In this document: in pieces, positions 35,828 through 45,572 of the stretch | Layout: the number at the start of each line of letters is the position of its first letter | How positions within the stretch are numbered: the stretch's first letter is position 1 | From: Tricholoma matsutake | Lineage: Eukaryota; Basidiomycota; Agaricomycetes; Agaricales; Tricholomataceae | Reading direction: 5' to 3' | Length of the DNA: 64,000 bases | NCBI GenBank assembly: GCA_026075535.2 | Contig: AP026549.1 | Span: 5,890,001-5,954,000, forward strand | Program-made: the position numbers and the translations under genes | Notes under the pieces: generated by a model | The model's input: only the letters and a program-made list of their open reading frames with translations | What the model was told of the DNA's origin: nothing | Databases searched by the model: none

Positions 35828-36279
35828 GCTACCATGAAGTCTGGGCAGTCCATGGAAGGTTGGACTGGGGAGGTGCATTCACATGCTAACAAACTCAAGG
35901 CAATTGAATCTTGGATGAGGATATCATTGTTGTCCTCACTGCTAGTTTACCCCCTTCCTACACCACCGTCATCATCTCTCTTGATGCTGTCAAGTCTAAA
36001 GAACCTACTCTCAATTTTGTCATTACCCATCTTCTCAATGAGGAAGGTCGACAAGTCATTTCCGCAGAAGTCAAGAAGGAAAAATCTGACAATGCTGCAA
36101 TGTCTGCAAAGTCCATGTGCACCAACGTTCAGTGCTTTTACTGTTTGGAGATGGGACATTTCTCCAACACTTGTCCTGTGAAGGCTAAGGAGAACAAGGA
36201 GAGGGAGGATAAGGGCCATTGCAAGATAACTGCCCAGCTTGCCATAGTGGACTTGGATGAAGAAGACTATGCTTTTTGA
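35828..36279 (+). pseudogene. Copia gag, segment 3 of 3, with zinc knuckle
   Basis: Continues the gag (ATMKSGQSMEGW, HANKLKAIE). A one-base deletion near 35905 shifts the frame, after which EDIIVVLTASLPPSYTTVII, ITHLLNEEGRQV and the CX2CX4HX4C knuckle CFYCLEMGHFSNTC (near 36137) follow. It stops at 36277-36279. No pol lies downstream. Confidence 0.87.
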
Positions 36280-37005
36280 AGGACAATTTCCATTGTTTAT
36301 TTATTGTGCATCAGTTTCCCTTGTCTACATTGTTACAATTTTCCTTGTAACTCATGGAACCTGACTGACCCGACGTACCTGACGATCCCCTCCAGACAGG
36401 AGGCACCCCTGATTTATGCTTAGAGCATGCCCTTGACACCAGACACACACACGATGCATGCCAACAACATGCATTCAATCCCCTTCCCGTGGAAGGCACC
36501 CTTGATGCATGGTGACTCCATGCACCTGAACCCATTCCCACACATGCTGTGATATGACAGCCTCTTGACATGAGGTCCATGATGTCAGATCCATGACATG
36601 AGGCCTATTGTTTCTATTCTTACTTGATACACATCTATCTTTCCGATTGGATGATAAGGACCTCCCCTGTAGTATAAGTACTGCAACTCATAGTAGGGAT
36701 GTCCTTAGTTTAGATCTAGGCAATCTACAGCCTTAACTTGCAAACTCGTAAACTTACTTGAAACCACTAAGGAAGCCCTTTAGTGCGTGAACCTGAATGA
36801 CTCTACACAGAAGGCCTGCTAGAGTGCACTACCCATCTTACGTCGGATGCTCCGAGTAAGACTAGTGCCGAACGACTCGTCGAGGAAGCACCTTGTCAAA
36901 TGACATTGACTAGATTGAGTGGTTGAGGCTTCACCCTTAACATACATTCTTTTGCTTGAAGGGGTGTCAACTTGTTACTGTTTGCCATCTTTGCTCGAGG
37001 GGGTG
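36280..37005. other. Non-coding 3' region of the copia element
   Basis: About 725 bp between gag and the 3' LTR with no protease, integrase or reverse transcriptase. It ends in the purine-rich tract CGAGGGGGTG just before the LTR. Confidence 0.65.
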
Positions 37006-37274
37006 TGTTGAGATTTCGAGCTCAGCCCTCAGTTGCCTGTGGTCACAGTAATATTTTCTTGTTACATGTTACATTCTATTTATGGGTTACCATGTATCTA
37101 TGCTACAGTTTCACTCGATGTGTATCATAGATATTGTGTATTATTTACTGATTAGTATATAAAGCTTGTGTATCGTAGTAGTTGTGCTCTTCGAGCACTT
37201 ATACAAATGGGCTCTGCTAGAGTTGGTCATCTGCAGCTTCCGGGTGAGGCCTCTGCTTGAGGAAAATTCCAACA
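37006..37274 (+). repeat. Copia 3' LTR
   Basis: 269 bp partner of 12927-13205, followed by the CATGA duplication. Confidence 0.92.
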
Positions 37275-37327
37275 CATGATCCCAATATGCTGATGTTCAT
37301 CAATGAGGCTGCTAAGAACAAAAGGAC
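37275..37327 (+). pseudogene. Tc1/mariner-like transposase, continuation after copia
   Basis: Resumes the frame of 12493-12926 (PNMLMFINEAAKNKRT) until it is cut by the inverted-repeat element starting near 37328. The catalytic LDEAA motif of relatives reads INEAA. A few codons after 40658 may continue it. Confidence 0.65.
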
Positions 37328-38099
37328 TAGGGTGTAGCACAGGTGTGGGTAAACCTGTGGTGTTTATGTCATGGGGTATACAGGTACAGGTATAGTGCCT
37401 GAAATCCTCAACCTGTGTCATACCGCACCCATCCCTATGGTGTCACAGGTATTGCTAAGTTGGGCCCAGCTGGTGAGTAAAATCATTATTTTACCTATTC
37501 TATCCATGTCAATTTTCATTAGTTGTGCAATGCTCAGGGGGCCAATACACATGACTTGGGATCATGGGAATGTGATGGACAATGGTGATCAATTGATGCT
37601 GCCAACTTGTATTCTCACCACAACTAAAATGTTCTTTTTTATAGGTTACAGTGTTTGGCCCAAACAACATGTATAGGGTGTAACATGGGTCACACCACAG
37701 GTAAGATTTTTCCACACTGCACCCATACCTGTCAAAACCACACCAGTTTGAACACCACAACCACGGTGCCAGTTTTTTACCACAGTTATTTTGAGAACAC
37801 CACAGGTCTGATTCACCACAGTAACTACCTGCCATTTTTCGAGTTCTATAGTGTATAATTGGCAATTTAAGTATAGAGTAATGCAATACAATTGTTATAC
37901 AAAGTTTTTCACACCATTGTGAAGGGGGATTTGGTTTATTGCCTTTTTGGGACTACTTGGTTCAACCTGGTCTCTGGTGCATAGCTCTTCCTCCATCACT
38001 CCCCACCTCTACATGCATCCATTTACATGATGATTTGGCTCCAGGGGGTGTGCAAGCCCAGTAGATGGTGCCCTGACTCACAGTGCTCACATTGAAATA

Positions 38100-38690
38100 C
38101 AGTAAATGAGCTTTTTGGGTAAACTAGGAGGAAGATGTGCATACCAAAAAAGAATGGTTGAGTAATTCACCTAATGCTTAGGGGAGTGTGTATATATATG
38201 TAAAATACAAATTTTCAAAAGGATCCATTGAGGCATTGTGGAAATATAGTGGGACGAGCTTTTTAGGTAAACTAGGAGGAAGGGGTGCATACCAAAAAAG
38301 AACAGTTAATTCATTCAAATGCATAAGGGAGGGTGCATATATACTATATATGATGTAAAATACAAGCTTGAAAAAGGATCTGTTGAGGCATTGTGAAAAT
38401 ATGGTGGGATGGGTTTCTTAAATAAACTAGGAGGAAGGGGTGCATACCAAAAAGGAACAGTTACATCGTTCAACTAATGCTTAGGGGAGGGTGTATATAT
38501 ATACTATATATAATGTAAAATACAAATTTGCAAAAGGATCTGTTGAGGAATTGTGGAAATATGGTGAGATGGGTTTCTTAGGGAAGGGGTGCATACAAAA
38601 AAGGAACAGTTGGGTTATTCAGCTAATTCTTTGGGGAGAGTGTAGATATACTATATGCAATGTAGAATGCCAATTTGCAAGGGGAATAAA
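38100..38690. repeat. Four tandem repeats of about 145 bp
   Basis: Each unit carries AAACTAGGAGGAAG, GTGCATACCAAAAAAGAA, a TATATA-rich stretch, and AAGGATCTGTTGAGGCATTG. Units start near 38105, 38260, 38405 and 38560; divergence is moderate. Confidence 0.8.
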
Positions 38691-38984
38691 TAGCTAATTA
38701 TTGAGATAGAGCAAAACAACCTTTGGCCCAACCTCAAGCACAAAATCCCTCAAATGCTCTACCATGTAGGCTAAATATTGGATCATTTGGAAGTGGAAAT
38801 AAAGTTGAATCCAAAACCCATTGAAACCCGCAACACTGTGCAATGAGTTGCAGTGTGCTACAGGTTTGATTTTTTGGATACCATACCCGTACCTGTGTAC
38901 ACCATCACATGAATACTGCGACATGAATACTGTGGGTATTCCCATACCCATGATATACACTAAACATGTATCATCATTTGGGCC

Positions 38985-40290
38985 CCAGGTAAGTCTTTGT
39001 TTCTTGTTTTTCTTCATTCAACTAACTTCAGTTTTCACTATCTACAGGTTTTATCTCATAACAACATGACCCACTACACCTCCCCAAAGCACCACTGTGA
39101 ACAACTGCTCATGGGGTGGAAATGGGGAACAATGAGTACAGGGATGACAGCAGGCAGAACAATGACAACGACAATGTGGAGGGGAATGATGATGGGATGA
39201 CAAGCATGAACCAGAACCCCCCATTGCCACTGCAAGCCAGGAATGGGCTGATGATGAGGGACAACTATGACAATGACAATGTGGAGGGGAATGACAACAG
39301 GGTACCCAGGACAGCATGACAATGAGGAATGACCAGGGGATAGCAATGATGGCAATGACAAGGGAGGAACAATGGGGACAATGACAATGACAATGACAAT
39401 GACAATGACAATAATGAAGACAAAGATGAAGACAATGACAATGACAACATAGAGGGGAACGATGACAGGGTATCTAGGACTGTACGACAAAGAGGAATGA
39501 CCAGAGGATGGCAAGGATGAGGGAGGGACAATGAAGATGAAGACGACAATGACAACAGGAGCCCCCACACAGGACAATGAGGCACCATACCCCCAACCGC
39601 CATATTGACCCGGCACCCACCCCTACTGCTGTGAGCAACTGCTTGCAGGGTGGATGGGGGGTGCTAATGGATGGGGGCTCCAGGGGACAAGAGACAGGGC
39701 TAACAACAGGAACAATGACATGGACTCAAAGAGGACAATGGGAAGTGGGAGCAATGGGGGGAGCAGGAACAATTGAACAGCAGGAATGAAGGCAACAGGG
39801 AAGGGGAGGGGCTGGCCCCATCACACACAAAATGGGCCCCAAGCAAGTTTTTATTTGTTTGTTTCTTTTTTTTTTTCTTTTGACTAACTCAGATTTTTAT
39901 TTACTATAGGTTTTACTTATGTTGCAACAACACAATGACCCATGACCCTGTCACCTACCACCACCACTGTGGGCCCCTGCTCACAGGGTGGTTGGGTGGT
40001 GCAATGGGATGAGGGAACAGCATGACCATGATGGGGAGGACAGAAACAATGGGAAGATGGACATGGTGACAGGATGAGGACAACTAGGACGAGGACAACA
40101 GCCATAGCCACCAATGATGACAATGAGAACCACTACCACCATAGGAACAACAGGCACAATGGGGGCAGCGAACAACACCACAGACAATGAGGACAACAGG
40201 TAGGACAGGGGTGACAATGAGCAACAAATGATGGGGGGGGGAACTGATGAGGACATGAGGGAAGGGAGGTTTTTTTTGTTTCTATCTTTA
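38985..40290. repeat. Duplicated module with (GACAAT)n and related low-complexity runs
   Basis: Two modules start with an intron-like stretch (38988 and 39838) ending in ATAGGTTTTA or ACAGGTTTTA, followed by ACAACA...ATGACCCA, a TGTGARCAACTGCT-type phrase, and long GACAAT/AGGACAA-rich runs (purest near 39370-39412). The composition resembles the acidic-protein gene at 34437-35330, so these are probably decayed copies of it. Frames are not interpretable. Confidence 0.5.
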
Positions 40291-40918
40291 ATTAGTTTCA
40301 TGGACCCTCCCTGTAAATTAGTTTAATCAAAATTTTTAATACTTGTGTTGTACCCTCATGCAAATGTCATCATTCAAATAAAACAGCCCTATTGTCTGTA
40401 GCTTAGGTATTATATACAGGGTGTAGCTAAGTAAGCCAAGGGTTATACAATACAAATACGCTATGTTTAACAATGTAGAACATCAAATAAAAGAATCAAA
40501 ACAACAGTGTATATTCATGGTGTCACACCTGCAGTGTTTCACAACACCATGGTAAAAACCTGTGACCACAGTTGCAGTGTTAGAACAGGTACAGTGTACA
40601 CAGGTATGGGTGCAGTGTGTGAAATTTTACCCATGGTGTGACCCATGCTACACCCTAGTCAAAACATTACACGAGAGAGGGCTTGGGGTTTCTTTCAAGC
40701 ATCAGGTTACATTGCATAACATCTATGTATTGTAGTCCATGTTACATGAATACATGAATTGTTCTGATACAAATTCATGGTTGGAGAATGAGCAGAATAT
40801 GATACACATGACAGTAATGATTTGACAGCAAGCATCAATGAATAGTGAATAGAAATGATAGCAGGGACATATCACTGGCCTGAGTCTTCATCATCATCAA
40901 ATCCTTGGCCATGTGCCA

Positions 40919-42770
40919 TCACAGGAATGTAGGGGTGGGAAGTGGTTGCATCTTTTTAGTTAGCAGACAAAAGAACCACCATGAGTAGTCATGAGGCAGT
41001 GCATCAACAGGTTTGCATACCACATCACTACCAAAGAACATCACTACCAAAGAATGATGCAGCACCAGAGTTGTCATTCCAGTGCTTCTTAAACCAATAC
41101 TTCTTTGGATCAAGAGGAGACTGGGGTAGGTCATCAATGGCCTTGCATTTGAGAGAGTTGGCATCTGCCCCAGTCCACCAACTTGATGCACCTTGTTGAG
41201 AATGACACCGTGAGCGCATGCAAACACTGTATTGCCAAATATGGATCTTGGCACATTAATTGATGTGTGTCCTATATTTAGTGCATCCCTTTGATGCGCA
41301 TGTTTGTATCCGTGTCACAGATACCTTTGTACCATTCTTCTTTATCTAACCTGACTTGTATATATACAGTAGATGGATACCAGATCACCTCAGTCACTTA
41401 TACAGAGACTGAGGTGAGTAACGACTTATTATTTAGTAGTGATCGATTACTTACTGTACTTATAGCTCACTCTTGTTGTACTAGGTACAGTACTAATATA
41501 GTCACTTATACAGAGACTGAGTTCACTCTTGTTGTACTAGGTTGATTTTCTACACACCTTGCTTCAGCCATATTGCATCTCCATGTGAGATCCCCAGGTC
41601 CACAAGCATCTGGTTCTTGACTTGGTCAAGAATATCTGGGCCAAATCCATTGACAGATAGTGCTGTTTCATATGACAGTGCATTGGTGACCCCAAGGTAC
41701 TTTGTTGCATGTTTGAGATGCTGAGTAAGCTTGGTAGGAGTGTAGATGATTGGAGAATCAGGTTGGCATTCTGGAGAGGACTTTGGACTGGAGTTTTGGG
41801 AGCTTCCAAAGGTGGGTGGACACCCATGAATGATGCAACAGAAGAGAGAATAGCAGAAACATGTGCAAGATCTGAACTATTGGTGCTGGAGGATGAAGGC
41901 ATTGATGTGGAGGATGTGTTGCTACTTTGACAATATGAAGGAACAATAGAAGAAAGGCAGTTTTCAGGGTCAAATGCAGTGGTTGGGGGTGGCATCTCAA
42001 CTGTGGCAGTCCTATCATACTTTGACACATCAACAAAGCTTCAGAAGAATGCATAGAAGTTATAACTCACCAATCCTCAAACCCATTCATCCATCAGAAA
42101 AGGCATGAGGGGGTAGTGGGAACCAGTGATGGGGTCAAGATATGTATCACTTGAGTCACTATTGTTACCCCACCTCTTCTCCAGCTTTCCATGAAGATGC
42201 ACCAGTTCTTCATCTTTCTTGCTCATGATGCTATTGCCATTCTCCTAAAGGTACAATTAGTAAGCACAAGAAACCTGCCACTGATACTGACCTCCTCCTC
42301 ATCACTGTCATCATCAGACATGTTATCTCACTAGCAAACACCAAAATTTGTAAAGATTCATGCATATATGCAGCATTTTTATGCACTTACCATTTTATAG
42401 ACTCATTTCACCTCCTCAAGATCTAACCACACCTACATTTTTTTGGTCAAGTGCTGGATTTCTCATGTAAAACAGACTTCTTCACAAACTTCTTATATTC
42501 ATCTACATCTGTGGCATCTGATTTTCTAAGGAAAGATTCAGCAATGAGTTGAGTGGCACATAGTACACACACTTTCTTAGTTCCACATTTGATGCAAAAC
42601 TGTTTCTTGGTCATGGCATCAAACTTCACAGCATTGCATTCCTTGAGGAGAGTTTTGAGTAAGCTAACATAATTGTCTTGAGTGGGCTTGAGGCAAAAAT
42701 CAAAGTCCTTATTCTTGGTATCTTTCTTGGGCTTTGCAGTCGGTTTGGCCTTCTTCAGGAAACTACTGAT
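40919..42770 (-). pseudogene. Decayed multi-exon gene with cysteine motif and SAM-like region
   Basis: Unidentified, probably transposon-borne. From high to low coordinates: a Lys-rich start (FLKKAKPTAKPKK, 42765); a CX2C pair with CIKCGTKKVCVLCA (near 42580) and DADEYK-like text; an exon SKKDEELVHLHGKLEKRW, TYLDPITGSHYP (42240-42063) with one TGA before GL; a Ser-rich linker; after a frameshift near 41755 a helical region LTQHLKHATKYLGV, ALSVNGFGPDILDQV, LVDLGISHGDAI that resembles a sterile-alpha-motif fold; and a last exon with PLDPKKYWFKKHWNDNSGAA and a stop near 40919. Exon joins are approximate. Confidence 0.45.
41255..41563. other. Short duplicated non-coding segment
   Basis: No gene is seen. 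GTCACTTATACAGAGACTGAG occurs twice (41394 and 41502), and CTCACTCTTGTTGTACTAGG twice (about 41468 and 41523), about 55-108 bp apart; it may be the remnant of a small repeat inserted in an intron of the neighbouring gene. Confidence 0.45.
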
Positions 42771-42990
42771 GACATAAGTATAGATATAAAATTATACTGG
42801 ACAGCTATGTCACATTTGTGAGCATTATCAAAGTCCAAGTTAGCTGCAGGAGAACTGCCACAGGATGACATGGGATTTATGGGTGAACAGGTTTGTCATA
42901 GCAGCAATTGGACTTTGTGTTGTTGATGCAATCAGTATCGTGGGTCCTGCCACACAAATATAACCAAAACTCAGTTTTCACAAATCAGAA

Positions 42991-43250
42991 CACCTGAAAA
43001 TCCCATCAACCACCTCTTGATAGAGGGGGTATAGGCATCAGTATCCCCCTCTAACAGGAGGGGGTTGGAGTAGTACAGGCCTCTTTCAAGATACCTTCGT
43101 TAATGCTTGAGAACACTTAGTCTGATGATTACTCACTGTCGGCATGTGCCAATCATTGATGGCACTGCTTGGCAACGTGCCTCTGATGGTGCCACATCAC
43201 TGCCACTTCAATCACCACCCTCTTCCCAACTTCCTGGCCTCCCGCTCACT
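42991..43250 (+). repeat. Left terminal inverted repeat of KDZ element 2
   Basis: About 260 bp, pairing with the reverse complement of 63723-63973. It includes CCCCCTCTAACAGGAGGGGG and GTCGGCATGTGCCAATCATT; differences are mostly transitions. Confidence 0.9.
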
Positions 43251-43436
43251 GTCCCCCTTAAAATAGACATATGAGTACTGTTTGCTGGTATTATTCTGTG
43301 TGCTGCTCATGCACCCTTTGAATGCTATACTAGAGAGTCTACACAATGCATATAACTGAAGGCAAGTACATGAGATGGCAGAGGTATATTAATAGAATAA
43401 ACACAAGAACTATGGGTATGGGGGTGACAGTGGCCC

Positions 43437-45016
43437 CTATTCATCATCCTCATCATTGGTGTCGGCGATAAATGCCCTGCTCTTTGGAGCAGGCAGCAGT
43501 TTCTTCTCTGCACGCACCTTGGCAGCAGGCGCGCACTTTCATTTCTTCTTTGCTGGCTGCCTGGGCTCATCCTCGTCATCCTCATCATCTTCACTTCCCC
43601 CTGGTCCCTGAACCTGGTCATCCCATGTGCCGCTCATACTTGCAGAAGCCTTTTTCTTACCTTTCAAGCTCCCCCTCAGTTTCCCTTTGTCTGACCTCTT
43701 CTTCCTCTTCTTTACCACCAACCCACCAGCAGCCTCTTTAGCAGCAAACTTCTCAGCATAAGCCACCTGCTCCTGTTGTGACTGTATGATCCACTTACAT
43801 TCCCCGACCTTGAGTGCTTGACATAATTTTCATATCTCCTCAATGGTGCCAATTTCAGAGGGATTAGCGAATTTGATGGTTGTGGGCCACCCGATGATTT
43901 TGGCCTTGTGCTTAGTCACAATATCCCACTCATAGTTCTTGTAGCACATCCCAATGTTGCTGAGGTTCAAAATCAGACCTGCATGAGGGGCGTTAGACAG
44001 CAGCACATAGATATGCAAATGCACTGACTACTTACAAAGTCCGTTGATTATCAGGCACATGCAATCACTCCTCATGCTTTGTAGGTTCTCCTGTACACCA
44101 CCAGCTAGTGGATGGTCGTTGTCAGTAGTCTTTGTGATACCTGAAGTATGATATACACACCTTTACCCCTTGCACAAGCCCACTGCTTGAACTTGGCGAG
44201 CAATCCATTGGCTCCCTCGGAAACAAAAGCTGTAGCATCATCTGAGTCAGCCCATGCAGGGATTGCAGAGTCATGGATATGGGTGCAAATGAAAAATACG
44301 AAGGTGCACACACCAGTGCGCTCCAAGAGGTTTCTGATCTGGAAGAAGATTAATCCCACCCACAAGATGGCTTGGGGAAGATACATACCTCCAAAGATAC
44401 CCTAGCAATGGATGTGCAGCAATCCACTGCAGCTGCCACATTTGATGCACAAGCTCCCATAGTCTTTAAATCACGATGGGCTTGCAGATCATTGATGTAC
44501 TCCTTCTGCCGAGTTTTTGATAAGTGCTGCATATCAGCATCATCATCCACAAGCTTCTGAATCTGTGCCAGATTCAGGCGATCACCATGGTCATGGTCTT
44601 GTAGAGAAAGTATGTCAGAATCTTGAGCAACACAATAATTTAGGAATTTACTAGCCTTCATTCATCTCAATACCTTTGGCATGAACCAACACATTCCAAA
44701 GTGATGGTGCATGGGTCTTTTGGTAGTTGGTTTCATTGCTGAGCAGCTGCTTGATTTTCACCTCTGACTTGCTGAATTTTTTTGCCAACCAGGTTATTTC
44801 TGTATCACAAAGATCGAAGAATGCATCAATTTCAACCTTCAGAGCATTCACATTTTCCTTGTTGATTTCGTGTTTCGAAGCAGCAGAGATTTTCTGGGCA
44901 TCAGAGAGCTTGGCTCCAGGGTGCACACAAGATGGATGGACAACCTTGGTTGGGTTGCGAGAGGCAAAAGTCAAATCAGGATCTTGCTGGGAAGGGACAT
45001 CAGGTGGGTTTGACAT
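43437..45016 (-). pseudogene. Unidentified multi-exon gene of KDZ element 2
   Basis: Starts at ATG 45016 (MSNPPDVPSQQDPDL) and ends at TAG 43439-43437 after an acidic tail (DTNDEDDE). Recognisable blocks in order: FFDLCDTEITWLAKKF; LWNVLVHAKGIEMNE; RLNLAQIQKLV; EYINDLQAHRDLKTMGACASNVAAA; LLERTGVCTFVFFICTHIHDS; FKQWACARGKG; YEWDIVTKHKAKIIGWP; SEIGTIEEI; then a basic region KKRKKRSDKGK. A His-Ile-His-Asp motif sits in the middle, but I cannot tie it to a known enzyme. Stops and shifts occur near 44640, 44100 and 43540. It may encode an accessory protein of the transposon, antiparallel to the transposase. Confidence 0.5.
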
Positions 45017-45135
45017 CGCTGCTGTTGAAGTGCAACAATGCCAAAAAAAATCTTGGGTCAAGATTCATGTGGCAGTGGTGGGAAATTCTGATCATGTCAA
45101 CTGTCAAATCTGACCTGCTGATGGATGGATCAGAC

Positions 45136-45561
45136 TATAAGGGCAACCTAAGCCTCTAGCAAAGGGAAATCTGAAGTTAAAATTATGCTACATAATACAG
45201 GGATTGGGGGCGCACCTAGCAAAGGGAAATCCGAAGAGAAAACTCTAAGGATCCCCTTGCTGATGCCCAGTATATGTGAAGACAACAAAAATCAAATATA
45301 ACCTAAAAATAGAAAAAGGCGGAGATAGGTGGATCAAGGCCGCCGAATGACATCATACCAAGGGGTATGTGTCGGAAGGGGTACTCCACCTCTAAATATA
45401 AAAGTGTCAACATATACAAACATGATAGCAAGGGAAAATTAGTAATAAAATCCGGAAAAATCATAGAAAATGAAGAATAGAAGGAAATGAGGTGGGGAAA
45501 AATATGGGATGAACATAAAAAATAGGAAAAACACACAGGGCACCCCCCTAGTCCCCTTACA
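45136..45561 (-). repeat. B1 3' LTR
   Basis: 426 bp; on the coding strand it runs TGTAAGGGGAC to GCCCTTATA, so the 3' end is TA instead of the usual CA. Confidence 0.94.
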
Positions 45562-45572
45562 TCACCCCCTCT

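Larger units (their letters stand above)
12927..37274 (+). mobile_element. Gag-only Ty1/copia-type retrotransposon carrying nested insertions
   Basis: Bounded by LTRs at 12927-13205 and 37006-37274 and the perfect 5 bp duplication CATGA (12922-12926, 37275-37279). Without gypsy A and KDZ element 1 it is about 2.37 kb. It holds only a gag frame (13519-13704, 29502-29645, 35828-36279). No protease, integrase or reverse transcriptase follows, so it is a non-autonomous derivative that would need proteins in trans. Confidence 0.9.
37328..40657. mobile_element. Inverted-repeat element or cluster with TAGGGTGTARCA ends
   Basis: The left end (ACTAGGGTGTAGCA, 37326) and right end (TGCTACACCCTAGT, 40646-40659) are perfect inverted repeats over 14 bases. 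A second left-end-like sequence at 37674 matches the right end over a longer stretch, including ACACTGCACCCATACCTGT, so two related elements may overlap. A TA duplication is possible. Inside are tandem repeats (38100-38690) and acidic-repeat modules. No transposase gene is recognised. Confidence 0.6.

Noticed and set aside
38100..38690. CRISPR array
   Set aside because: Units are about 145 bp, divergent and have no short constant repeat with unique spacers; the sequence is eukaryotic.
39074..39616. Hydrophobic open frames in the GACAAT-rich region
   Set aside because: Low-complexity artefacts of simple repeats, open in several frames at once.
45303..45536. Short Phe/Ser-rich frame repeated four times in the window
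   Set aside because: It lies wholly inside the 426 bp LTRs of B1 and B2 and has no independent support.
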